Positions 1 through 5,594 of a stretch of 15,166 nt of DNA are shown here, piece after piece. Positions within the stretch are counted from its first letter, which is position 1. Each line of letters begins with the position of its first letter. The stretch comes from Candidatus Magasanikiibacteriota bacterium (lineage in GTDB: Bacteria; Patescibacteriota; Patescibacteriia; Magasanikbacterales; 2-02-FULL-50-9b). Made by a program: the position numbers and the translations under genes. The notes under the pieces are model-generated. The model saw only the letters and a list, made by a program, of their open reading frames with translations. It did no database searches and had not been told where the DNA came from. The DNA is taken from contig JAPLWO010000025.1 of assembly GCA_026396555.1 (NCBI GenBank), positions 1 to 15,166 on the forward strand. The letters run 5' to 3'.

Positions 1-498
1 AATTTGCTCGATGAGCCGGCGGATATGTACGGCAAGGTGATGTCGCTGCTTGACGAATTGGTTTTGGAATATTTTATGTGTGCGACGCGTGTTGAGATGG
101 CGGAAATTGTTGCGATGCGCGAGCAATTGGCCGGCGGCGCAAACCCACGCGATTTGAAAATGCGTTTGGGCCGCGAATTGGTAACGATGTACCATGGCGC
201 GGATGCTGCTGCAGCAGCCGAGGAACATTTTAAAACCGTGCACCAGCAGGGCGGCTTGCCAGAGGATATTCCAGAAATGAAAGTCGAATGGACGCAGGCG
301 CCACTCGTGGATGTTTTGGTTGAATCAAAATTGTGTTCAAGCAAATCAGATGCACGACGACAGATTACGGAAGGTGGTGTGAAGGTTGATGGTGAGGTTG
401 TGACGGATGTGGGGGCGATGGTTGATTTGAGTGCGGTTGGGGCCGAGGGCGTTTTGGTGCAGAAGGGGAAGAGGTGGTTTGTTAAAGTGATGCGATAA
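1..498 (+). CDS. tyrS: Tyrosyl-tRNA synthetase, C-terminal part (5' end outside window)
   Basis: Class I aminoacyl-tRNA synthetase that attaches tyrosine to tRNA-Tyr in the cytoplasm. Only the last 165 residues are in the window, and the frame is open from base 1. The first residues (NEPADMYGKVMS in family terms; here DEPADMYGKVMSLLDEL) match the segment just after the KMSKS loop. Next comes the helical region with the conserved YHG..AA..AEEHF stretch (about residues 62-78). The last ~65 residues form an S4 RNA-binding domain (LVDVLVESKLCSSKSDARRQI...GGVKVDGEVV). The order catalytic domain, linker, S4 domain is normal for bacterial TyrRS. TAA stop at 496-498. The HIGH and KMSKS motifs lie upstream and cannot be checked here. 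Identification is firm. Confidence 0.93.
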   Translation, partial: NLLDEPADMYGKVMSLLDELVLEYFMCATRVEMAEIVAMREQLAGGANPRDLKMRLGRELVTMYHGADAAAAAEEHFKTVHQQGGLPEDIPEMKVEWTQAPLVDVLVESKLCSSKSDARRQITEGGVKVDGEVVTDVGAMVDLSAVGAEGVLVQKGKRWFVKVMR

Positions 499-509
499 GA
501 GATGTTTGC

Positions 510-1796
510 TTGATAGATATGGTAAGTTCAACGGATGAAACCGGATCAATTATCAGATGGATTGTTGGGATAATAAAATATGGACCGCAGCTGGTAACGG
601 TGTTGCTGGCGGTAATTGCAGCTATCCCAAAGTCAAGAAAGTGGCTTATTAAGAATGCTAAGAAAATTTGGTACCTCTATTTTCCTCATGCGATAAACAT
701 CGTTTTAGCTATCGAGTCGAAGGAAGGGCTAAATTCAGGAATCTATTACCAGGAGTTAAAAAAAGAGCTATTAAGAGCAATTGAATTGAACGGGCTTACA
801 GATGTATTACATTTTAAAGATTTTTCTGACAGCGTTGTATTTTCTTCTCAGAAAGCCGTAGCCGTATATGCGGAAAAGAATAATATTGATCTAATCATTT
901 CAGGGCGTTTTACGGAGGACGGCTTGAACGTTGCTGGGTCTAAGGTGAATGAACTTGATCTCACTTTTACTTTTACACATCCAACTGATAAAAAGAGGAT
1001 GCTCGGAAATTTGATGTTATTTGATATCCAAACAAAGATGGCTGAAAAGAATTTTTGGAAGATTAGAGATAATGAATCATTAGAGGATTTAAAGCTTGTA
1101 ACGAAAAATCTGTTTTATATATCATTATATATTCTTGCAATCACCCTAAAAGTTCAAGGTCGTATTACAAAAAGTAAAGATGTTTTTGAGGCACTTTCAG
1201 AAAACCTTATTAAGGCCGGAGATAATTTTTATAGGAATATTGTCCCGCACCTAATTAATTGCTACGAGCTTCTCTGTCTAGATGCATATTTTTTATCAAG
1301 ATACGCGGAATGTAAGGAATATGGTTTAAAGATTTTAAAAATGGATGATAGGCATAAATTCGCACTAGCAAGTCTTGCTGTATGTGAAAACAAACTCGGT
1401 AATCTGACTGCGTCATCTGATGCTGTAAAAAGACTCGAGTATTTTTATCCAAATTCACCTATGACGATGGTGGACGTTGCCTTTATTCGAATTATTGAGG
1501 GTAAATACGGTGAGGCTTTCGAGTTGTATAAAAAACTAACTAAAATACCGGTCGAAAATCTAGATTATGCTCCTGTGGAGGTGGTAGGATTTTTGAATTG
1601 CAATTTTGATACTTCGCGCGAGCCAGCAATGAGATATGCCACAGCTGTAATCTCTTATTATCACCTAAATGATAAGGTGCTTGCTAAACAAGATCTGGAT
1701 GATTTTTTACGACTGGTGGAAGGAAAGCGAGGATATCAAAACATGATACGCACTGCTAAAACCCTAAAAGATAAAATAGAGATTAGAAAATTATAA
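510..1796 (+). CDS. Membrane-anchored protein with TPR-like C-terminal half, unknown function
   Basis: No named family recognised. The frame opens with TTG at 510; an in-frame ATG at 519 is an equally good start and gives a protein three residues shorter. A hydrophobic stretch at about residues 17-40 is a probable membrane segment and is followed by a very basic patch (KSRKWLIKNAKK), so the rest is probably cytoplasmic. The middle (about 60-200) has alternating strands and helices and no motif I can name. Residues ~205-360 look like tetratricopeptide helix pairs (for example ALASLAVCENKLGNLTASSDA and AFIRIIEGKYGEAFELYKKL), suggesting a protein-protein scaffold. The gene is clearly more AT-rich than tyrS before it and the cupin after it, a sign of separate ancestry. 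It starts 11 bases after tyrS. I see no SD and no terminator. Confidence 0.75.
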   Translation: MIDMVSSTDETGSIIRWIVGIIKYGPQLVTVLLAVIAAIPKSRKWLIKNAKKIWYLYFPHAINIVLAIESKEGLNSGIYYQELKKELLRAIELNGLTDVLHFKDFSDSVVFSSQKAVAVYAEKNNIDLIISGRFTEDGLNVAGSKVNELDLTFTFTHPTDKKRMLGNLMLFDIQTKMAEKNFWKIRDNESLEDLKLVTKNLFYISLYILAITLKVQGRITKSKDVFEALSENLIKAGDNFYRNIVPHLINCYELLCLDAYFLSRYAECKEYGLKILKMDDRHKFALASLAVCENKLGNLTASSDAVKRLEYFYPNSPMTMVDVAFIRIIEGKYGEAFELYKKLTKIPVENLDYAPVEVVGFLNCNFDTSREPAMRYATAVISYYHLNDKVLAKQDLDDFLRLVEGKRGYQNMIRTAKTLKDKIEIRKL

Positions 1797-1812
1797 GAGC
1801 AGAACCGGCATT

Positions 1813-2286
1813 ATGATGCAATCAATTCTTCAATCTATCACCACTCAAATCCTTTCCCTCTTCCGCCAAGACGCGAATTTTAAAAACGCCCTCCCGCTCC
1901 ACGATTATCACGGCTTTCAAAAAGCGCGCATTCCATCTGCGACGCTTGCTGCAATCGCCGCGGCTCACAATGTAAACCCCGACGACCTCCAGGCCGAATG
2001 GGTTGTGGTAACGCAGGATTTGTCAGGCGAAATTCATCGCCACCTGCGCTCGCGCGCGTATTGCATCGTGATGGGCGCGGCCGAGCATGTGCCGGATCCG
2101 GCGCGCGCGTTTGTGTTTTTGCATGATGCGTGGACGCCAGTCGCGGCCGGCCAAACCATCGACATCCCGCCCGCCGCCGCGCATGGTTTCACCATCCGCC
2201 CTGGCGGCACGCTCCACTTTTTGTCCGTCCAAATCCCGCCCATCGAAAGCGCGGCAGGGGATGATTATGAAAAAGTTTTAATTTAA
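1813..2286 (+). CDS. Small cupin-fold protein
   Basis: A 157-residue protein, or 156 if the second of two adjacent ATGs (1816) is used. Residues ~63-140 fit a single cupin beta-barrel. The first cupin motif is represented by GEIHRHLRSRAYCIVMG (H75 and H77, closing glycine G88). The second is GQTIDIPPAAAHGFTI (P119, H124), followed by the strand TLHFLSVQIPP. H75, H77 and H124 are likely metal ligands. Related small cupins include sugar isomerases, dioxygenases and WbuC-like proteins, and nothing here decides between them. The N-terminal ~40 residues are helical and polar. The gene is much richer in G and C than its upstream neighbour. A TATAAG hexamer at 1792-1797 would give a start about nine bases before the ATG. 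No terminator follows. Confidence 0.72.
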   Translation: MMQSILQSITTQILSLFRQDANFKNALPLHDYHGFQKARIPSATLAAIAAAHNVNPDDLQAEWVVVTQDLSGEIHRHLRSRAYCIVMGAAEHVPDPARAFVFLHDAWTPVAAGQTIDIPPAAAHGFTIRPGGTLHFLSVQIPPIESAAGDDYEKVLI

Positions 2287-2301
2287 ATACTGTGAATCAC
2301 A

Positions 2302-2330
2302 TTGACAGTCGTAATAAAAAATGATACTAT
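2302..2330 (+). promoter_or_regulatory. Sigma-70-type promoter of the 2393 gene
   Basis: An exact TTGACA -35 box (2302-2307), a 17-base spacer and a TACTAT -10 box (2325-2330). The predicted start near 2337 leaves a leader of about 56 bases carrying an AGGAGGG SD (2379-2385), eight bases before the ATG. Confidence 0.8.
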
Positions 2331-2392
2331 TTTCTGTCTTTGCCAACCGGCACTGACAAACCAAACTCGCGCGTCCTTAGGAGGGCATACCC

Positions 2393-2923
2393 ATGTGGCT
2401 TACAATCAAGCTCGAACTGTTCTGGATTTTCTACTTCATTATTCAGATCAAGGCGTTTTTTTCCTTTGTCCTGCATAGCCGAGCATTTAAGCGCAGGCTT
2501 TCGGCCGCTGAACTGGCTGATATGGAAGAAAGCGGTTTTCATCTCGCATTGTTCTATCTGGACTATCGTGTCAGCATCTTGAACTACCTGATGTATTCGC
2601 CGCAGTATGGTCTGGTGACATTGTCGAACCGGAGGTATGAACATCCAAATGCGAATGATCCAGATTTTGAGTGGAAACGAGACAGTTTGGCGAACTGTGT
2701 TGCGACAGTGAGAGATCGTTTCGAAGAGTACAAAGAATCCTACAAGGAGATAAAGGCGCTCGCGCTCATGAATGAACGTTCTGAAGTCTGGACGAACGAC
2801 ATGGCAACTATCATTTTGTACGACGACAGGTTGCACACGATTAAGTCTGACTTTCGCGTAGCATTCAAGCTGCAACGCGACCTCTTTCCAGAAGATATCA
2901 AGGCTGCCCTACGAAAACGGTAG
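2393..2923 (+). CDS. Unknown protein with one N-terminal membrane segment (insulated cassette gene)
   Basis: A 176-residue protein I do not recognise. Residues ~2-26 (WLTIKLELFWIFYFIIQIKA...) form one strongly hydrophobic membrane segment, followed by basic residues (SRAFKRR), which predicts a cytoplasmic C-terminal domain. The remainder is charged and mostly helical, with many Glu, Asp and Arg residues (for example RDRFEEYKESYKEIKALALMNERSE) and no cysteine pattern or catalytic motif. The ATG at 2393 is well supported by an AGGAGGG SD at 2379-2385. The gene stands alone: it has its own promoter (2302-2330) and its own terminator (2937-2976). Its layout and C/G-ending codons resemble those of the genes at 5134-5486, 7585, 8134 and 13952. 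The general design (short hydrophobic N-terminus plus a helical acidic/basic body) recalls the 7585 product, but I see no clear sequence identity. Confidence 0.85.
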   Translation: MWLTIKLELFWIFYFIIQIKAFFSFVLHSRAFKRRLSAAELADMEESGFHLALFYLDYRVSILNYLMYSPQYGLVTLSNRRYEHPNANDPDFEWKRDSLANCVATVRDRFEEYKESYKEIKALALMNERSEVWTNDMATIILYDDRLHTIKSDFRVAFKLQRDLFPEDIKAALRKR

Positions 2924-2936
2924 CGCCAGACGAGTT

Positions 2937-2976
2937 AACCGCCGCATGTCGAAAGATGTGCGGTTGATTTTTTTTT
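2937..2976 (+). terminator. Rho-independent terminator of the 2393 gene
   Basis: The stem AACCGCCGCAT (2937-2947) pairs with ATGTGCGGTT (2956-2965), with one bulged C and one G-T pair, around a GTCGAAAG loop. A run of nine T follows (2968-2976). It starts 14 bases after the TAG stop. Confidence 0.85.
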
Positions 2977-3012
2977 GAAACAGCTGTGTGTATATTTTGT
3001 GGACAACCATAT

Positions 3013-3041
3013 TTGACATTCGGTTTTTGTTCGGTTATAGT
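3013..3041 (+). promoter_or_regulatory. Promoter of the rhuM gene
   Basis: TTGACA (3013-3018), 17 bases, TATAGT (3036-3041); predicted start near 3048, about 24 bases before the ATG at 3072. The spacer contains TTCGGTTTTTGTTCG (3019-3033), a 15-base sequence that recurs exactly at 14428-14442. Confidence 0.7.
3019..3033 (+). repeat. 15-base direct repeat, copy 1 (promoter spacer of rhuM)
   Basis: TTCGGTTTTTGTTCG, identical to 14428-14442. Both copies lie in the promoter region of an accessory-type gene, so a shared operator is possible. The sequence is T-rich and of modest complexity. Confidence 0.6.
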
Positions 3042-3071
3042 TTTTATATTATTCAATAATTTTATAAAACT

Positions 3072-4001
3072 ATGCCAGTGCCAGGAGGGGAACATCAAAA
3101 CGATATTATTTTATACGAAGCGGCGGATGGGTCGCTGCAAATTCAAGTTGTAATCAAAAATGAATCAGTTTGGCTCACCCAGGAGCAGATGGCTGAATTA
3201 TTTCAAAAAGATTTTCGTACTATTTCTGAGCATATTAGAAATATTTATGAGGAGGGTGAATTAGAAGAATCGCTAACATTGGCTAAATCCGGAAATTCCG
3301 GAAATAGGATGGTTAAGCCAAAAAATTATTACAATCTCGATGTAATCATTTCCGTCGGCTACCGCGTCAAATCTCATCGCGGCACCCAATTCCGCATCTG
3401 GGCAACGCAGCGCCTGCGCGAATATATCGTCAAAGGGTTTACCATGGACGATGCACGTTTGGCGGGTGGCAAAACCCGTAGCGATTATTTTGACGAATTA
3501 TTGGAACGTGTTCGTGCGATCCGTGCCTCCGAAAAAAATCTGTATCAAAAAGTTCGCGATGTTTTTGCAACGAGTGTTGATTACAATCCAGGTGAAGATT
3601 CCGCCAAAGAATTTTTTGCCACCATGCAAAATAAATTTCATTTTGCGATTACGGGTTTTACCGCCGCTGAATTAGTTGTAAATCGCATCGATGGTACCGA
3701 CGAACATCTCGGCATGACTGCCTGGAAGGGTGAGCGCCCGACGAGCGCAGAAGCAAAAATCGCAAAAAATTATATGATTCCGACCGAGCTACGCGAACTG
3801 TATTTGCTTGTCGAACAATTTATGTCGCACGCTGAATTCCAAATCATGCGTCGCCGCCAAATGCACATGGCAGATTGGCGTCGCCGTCTCGACGGATTTC
3901 TGCAACTCAACGAGTTGGAAATTTTGGAAAACGCCGGCAGTGTCACTCACGAAGAAATGGAAGAAAAAGTTCGACGAGAAATGCAAAAGTTTTTGAATTG
4001 A
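3072..4001 (+). CDS. rhuM: RhuM family protein
   Basis: A 309-residue member of the RhuM ('virulence protein RhuM') family, first noted in a Salmonella pathogenicity island and common in bacterial accessory regions; its biochemical role is not established. The N-terminal half has the family helix-turn-helix-like signature WLTQEQMAELFQKDFRTISEH followed by IRNIYEEGELEE (residues ~33-65), then YNLDVIISVGYRVKSHRGTQFRIWATQRLREY (~92-123). The C-terminal half has FFATMQNKFHFAITGFTAAEL (~178-198) and the closing block MADWRRRLDGFLQLNELEILENAG (~265-290). Length and both ends fit an intact gene. No SD is seen before the ATG; the promoter at 3013-3041 predicts a 24-base leader. A 9-base tandem duplication, TCCGGAAAT twice near 3288-3305, encodes SGNSGN. 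The neighbours, a ParB-fold gene and an S51 peptidase, support an accessory cluster. Confidence 0.9.
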   Translation: MPVPGGEHQNDIILYEAADGSLQIQVVIKNESVWLTQEQMAELFQKDFRTISEHIRNIYEEGELEESLTLAKSGNSGNRMVKPKNYYNLDVIISVGYRVKSHRGTQFRIWATQRLREYIVKGFTMDDARLAGGKTRSDYFDELLERVRAIRASEKNLYQKVRDVFATSVDYNPGEDSAKEFFATMQNKFHFAITGFTAAELVVNRIDGTDEHLGMTAWKGERPTSAEAKIAKNYMIPTELRELYLLVEQFMSHAEFQIMRRRQMHMADWRRRLDGFLQLNELEILENAGSVTHEEMEEKVRREMQKFLN

Positions 4002-4006
4002 GTTAC

Positions 4007-4035
4007 TTGTGTAAAGATCGAGAATCCTTTATATT
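4007..4035 (+). promoter_or_regulatory. Promoter of the 4048 gene, nearly leaderless
   Basis: TTGTGT (4007-4012), 17 bases, TATATT (4030-4035). Predicted start near 4042, about six bases before the ATG at 4048, leaving no room for an SD. Confidence 0.6.
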
Positions 4036-4047
4036 GACCATAATTAT

Positions 4048-4491
4048 ATGAACCATTTTAGCGAAATGCCAGCGCCAAAGCCGCATCTGACCCAAATCGA
4101 CGGGCGAACGTATGATGTGAGAAAACTTGAATCATCGGCGGCTTTGTTACCAACTAATCATTTTGATCTTACAAAGTGGAACACTCTCCAGTCTGTTATT
4201 GATGGTAAATATTGGAATGATACAAATGGCGCAGCATTGGGTCCAAAGGATTTAATCGAGGCATACGGCACATCTGAATCAAACTGGTCTGAAGTATTAA
4301 AAAAACATCCGTCTTGGTCTGAACATGTTGCAAAAATTCAGCGAGTGAGTTATCAAACACCGGTGCTTGTGTATAAAGGGAATATTATTGATGGAATACA
4401 TCGCTTAACTAAAGCATTATTAGAAAATGCAGCGTCGATTCCTTATAAGAATTTGGATAGACTTCCGGCGGATGCTGAATATAATGCGTAG
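4048..4491 (+). CDS. ParB/sulfiredoxin-fold domain protein
   Basis: A 147-residue protein whose C-terminal part resembles the ParB N-terminal/sulfiredoxin fold: PVLVYKGNIIDGIHRLTKALLENAASIPY (about residues 105-133). In this fold the strand and (I/V)DG.HR loop (here D115, G116, H118, R119) bind nucleotide or phosphate; members include ParB CTPases, sulfiredoxins and small nucleases. The N-terminal ~90 residues (FDLTKWNTLQSVIDGKYWND...) match nothing I know. It has no DNA-binding helix-turn-helix like true ParB, so a chromosome-partitioning role is not implied. The predicted transcription start is only about six bases before the ATG. The next gene starts eight bases after this TAG stop (4489-4491), so the two may be coupled. 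Confidence 0.65.
   Translation: MNHFSEMPAPKPHLTQIDGRTYDVRKLESSAALLPTNHFDLTKWNTLQSVIDGKYWNDTNGAALGPKDLIEAYGTSESNWSEVLKKHPSWSEHVAKIQRVSYQTPVLVYKGNIIDGIHRLTKALLENAASIPYKNLDRLPADAEYNA
4480..4485 (+). promoter_or_regulatory. -10 box just upstream of the S51 peptidase start
   Basis: TATAAT at 4480-4485, inside the last codons of the previous gene. It predicts transcription from about 4492, seven bases before the ATG at 4499. No clear -35 at 17 bases (ATAGAC). It supports ATG 4499 over the longer frame opening at 4427. Confidence 0.5.
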
Positions 4492-4498
4492 TTATGAT

Positions 4499-5059
4499 AT
4501 GACCACCTTCATCCTCCACGGCGGCGCGGTGACGGACACATCCGGAATCAATACAAAATTTTTTCAAGAAATTGCAGCGCGCATACCTGATGGCGGTCGC
4601 ATGTTGTGTTGCTATTTTGCAAACCCAGGCAAAATTGTGAGCGCGCATGAGTATATCGTGGCACAAGTCTCCACATGCACGGACAAACATATTATATTTG
4701 AAATTGCGGACACAGATCTTGCAGCATTCATACAGCAAATGTCGCGCTCCGACGTAATTTATTTTCACGGCGGCACAACCGCGCTTTTGCTCGACGCGCT
4801 ACGCTCCATCGAAAACCTTGCGCACTATTTTAAAAATAAAATCGTTATCGGCTCATCGGCTGGTGCGTACATGTTGTCGCGTTATTATTATAGTGATCGA
4901 AGTCATGCGCTCGGCACAGGATTAAATATTTTACCAATCAAGGTTCTCGCGCATTACACACCTGAACACGACTCAGAGCTCGAAACGCTCAAAGCGCAAG
5001 GTGAACAGCTCGAAACATATGCGTTGGCGGAAGGGGAATTTGTTGTTATTGAAAAATAA
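4499..5059 (+). CDS. S51 (dipeptidase E/cyanophycinase-like) family serine peptidase
   Basis: A 186-residue protein of the PepE/peptidase S51 type, cytoplasmic serine peptidases with a class I glutamine-amidotransferase-like fold. The nucleophile elbow is VIGSSAGAYML (residues ~116-126), with Ser120 the expected nucleophile. YFHGGTTALLLDALR (~88-102) matches the family GG-N-T loop, and AHYTPEH (151-157) supplies histidine candidates. PepE cleaves N-terminal aspartyl dipeptides and cyanophycinases cut an aspartate polymer, but the precise substrate cannot be read from sequence. The frame is open back to 4427, overlapping the previous gene, but the family fold begins at TTFILHGGA, so I choose ATG 4499. 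The -10 box at 4480 agrees. The 3' end meets, tail to tail, the terminator of the minus-strand 5134-5486 gene. Confidence 0.8.
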   Translation: MTTFILHGGAVTDTSGINTKFFQEIAARIPDGGRMLCCYFANPGKIVSAHEYIVAQVSTCTDKHIIFEIADTDLAAFIQQMSRSDVIYFHGGTTALLLDALRSIENLAHYFKNKIVIGSSAGAYMLSRYYYSDRSHALGTGLNILPIKVLAHYTPEHDSELETLKAQGEQLETYALAEGEFVVIEK

Positions 5060-5097
5060 AAAAAATCCCCGCCCCACTCCTTTCGAAATGTGACGGG
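5058..5097 (-). terminator. Rho-independent terminator of the minus-strand 5134-5486 gene
   Basis: Read on the minus strand, CCCGTC (5097-5092) pairs with GGCGGG (5073-5068), one G-T pair included. CAC and GTG can extend the stem with a bulge. A run of eight T follows (5065-5058). The 0-frame of the upstream ORF would read straight through this hairpin, which argues against that frame being the true C-terminus. Confidence 0.7.
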
Positions 5098-5133
5098 TTA
5101 AGACACAAGATTCTAGATACGTTCGGCCTGATC

Positions 5134-5486
5134 TTACACGACGATCGTTCCACTGCGCCGATCGCCGGCTTCCGGCAATGGCGGCATCGTGTATACGCGG
5201 CCGAGACTATCGCTGCCGTACAGAGGCGGCCGGCTGTGACGCGCCCGACGTTTTTCTTGATGTGGACTTCATACAATTGCGCCCGGGTTTTGGGCGACAG
5301 ATTCGATGCACACGCAGCAAGTAAGTTATCGTCGCACAAGTATGCAATTTGCATGAGCAGCACATTGCGTATTTCATGTGCGATTCGTTCCCAGCTGTTC
5401 GATCCCGGTACTCGTCGCATAAGCACCTCGACCTTCTTCATGAAGTGTTTGAGGGTGCTGTCTGCGAGAAAACTATAAAAGTTCAT
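5134..5486 (-). pseudogene. Unknown cassette protein, minus strand, with an apparent frameshift at 5251-5255
   Basis: Not recognised. On the minus strand, AAGAGGAG followed by TCACC precedes the ATG (5486-5484), and a promoter lies upstream (5557-5529). The first ~79 residues (starting MNFYSFLADSTLKHFMKKVE) look like a normal helical protein. From a short A-run (minus-strand AAGAAAAAC, plus-strand T-run 5251-5255) the 0-frame turns into a Cys/Arg-rich string (for example TRCRHCRKPAIGA) with AGG and AGA codons, and runs through the terminator to a stop at 5046. The -1 frame instead gives natural-looking sequence (RRARHSRPPLYGSDSLGRVY, then MPPLPEAGDRRSG) and stops at TAA 5136-5134, before the terminator. 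One extra A in the run would restore a protein of about 117 residues. Explanations: sequencing or assembly error in the homopolymer, a recent mutation, or programmed -1 slippage on AAA AAC. Confidence 0.7.
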
Positions 5487-5528
5487 GGTGACTCCTCTTG
5501 GGCCGAATGCATTACGGCTTGCCTGAAT

Positions 5529-5557
5529 AAAATATCAATTTTAAATAAAAATGTCAA
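5529..5557 (-). promoter_or_regulatory. Promoter of the minus-strand 5134-5486 gene
   Basis: On the minus strand, TTGACA (5557-5552), 17 bases, TATTTT (5534-5529). Predicted start near 5522 and a leader of about 36 bases. It is divergent from the promoter of the 5595 gene. Confidence 0.75.
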
Positions 5558-5576
5558 TGATTGAAATAGGTGTGCA

Positions 5577-5585
5577 TGCTATAAT
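5577..5585 (+). promoter_or_regulatory. Extended -10 promoter of the DUF285 protein gene, leaderless
   Basis: TGCTATAAT at 5577-5585 is a consensus extended -10 (TGnTATAAT); no clear -35. Predicted start near 5592, only about three bases before the ATG at 5595. Confidence 0.65.
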
Positions 5586-5594
5586 AGTTCAGTC

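Noticed and set aside
2327..2875. 182-codon open frame on the minus strand
   Set aside because: It is antisense to the 2393 gene, which has a promoter, SD and terminator; the minus frame has none and its protein shows no motif.
3019..3033. LexA/SOS box
   Set aside because: The CGAAC-N4-GTTCG symmetry is incomplete in both copies, so a LexA site is not supported.
5046..5250. 0-frame C-terminus of the minus-strand gene as true coding sequence
   Set aside because: Composition becomes unnatural after the A-run and the frame runs through the terminator; the -1 frame stops properly before it.
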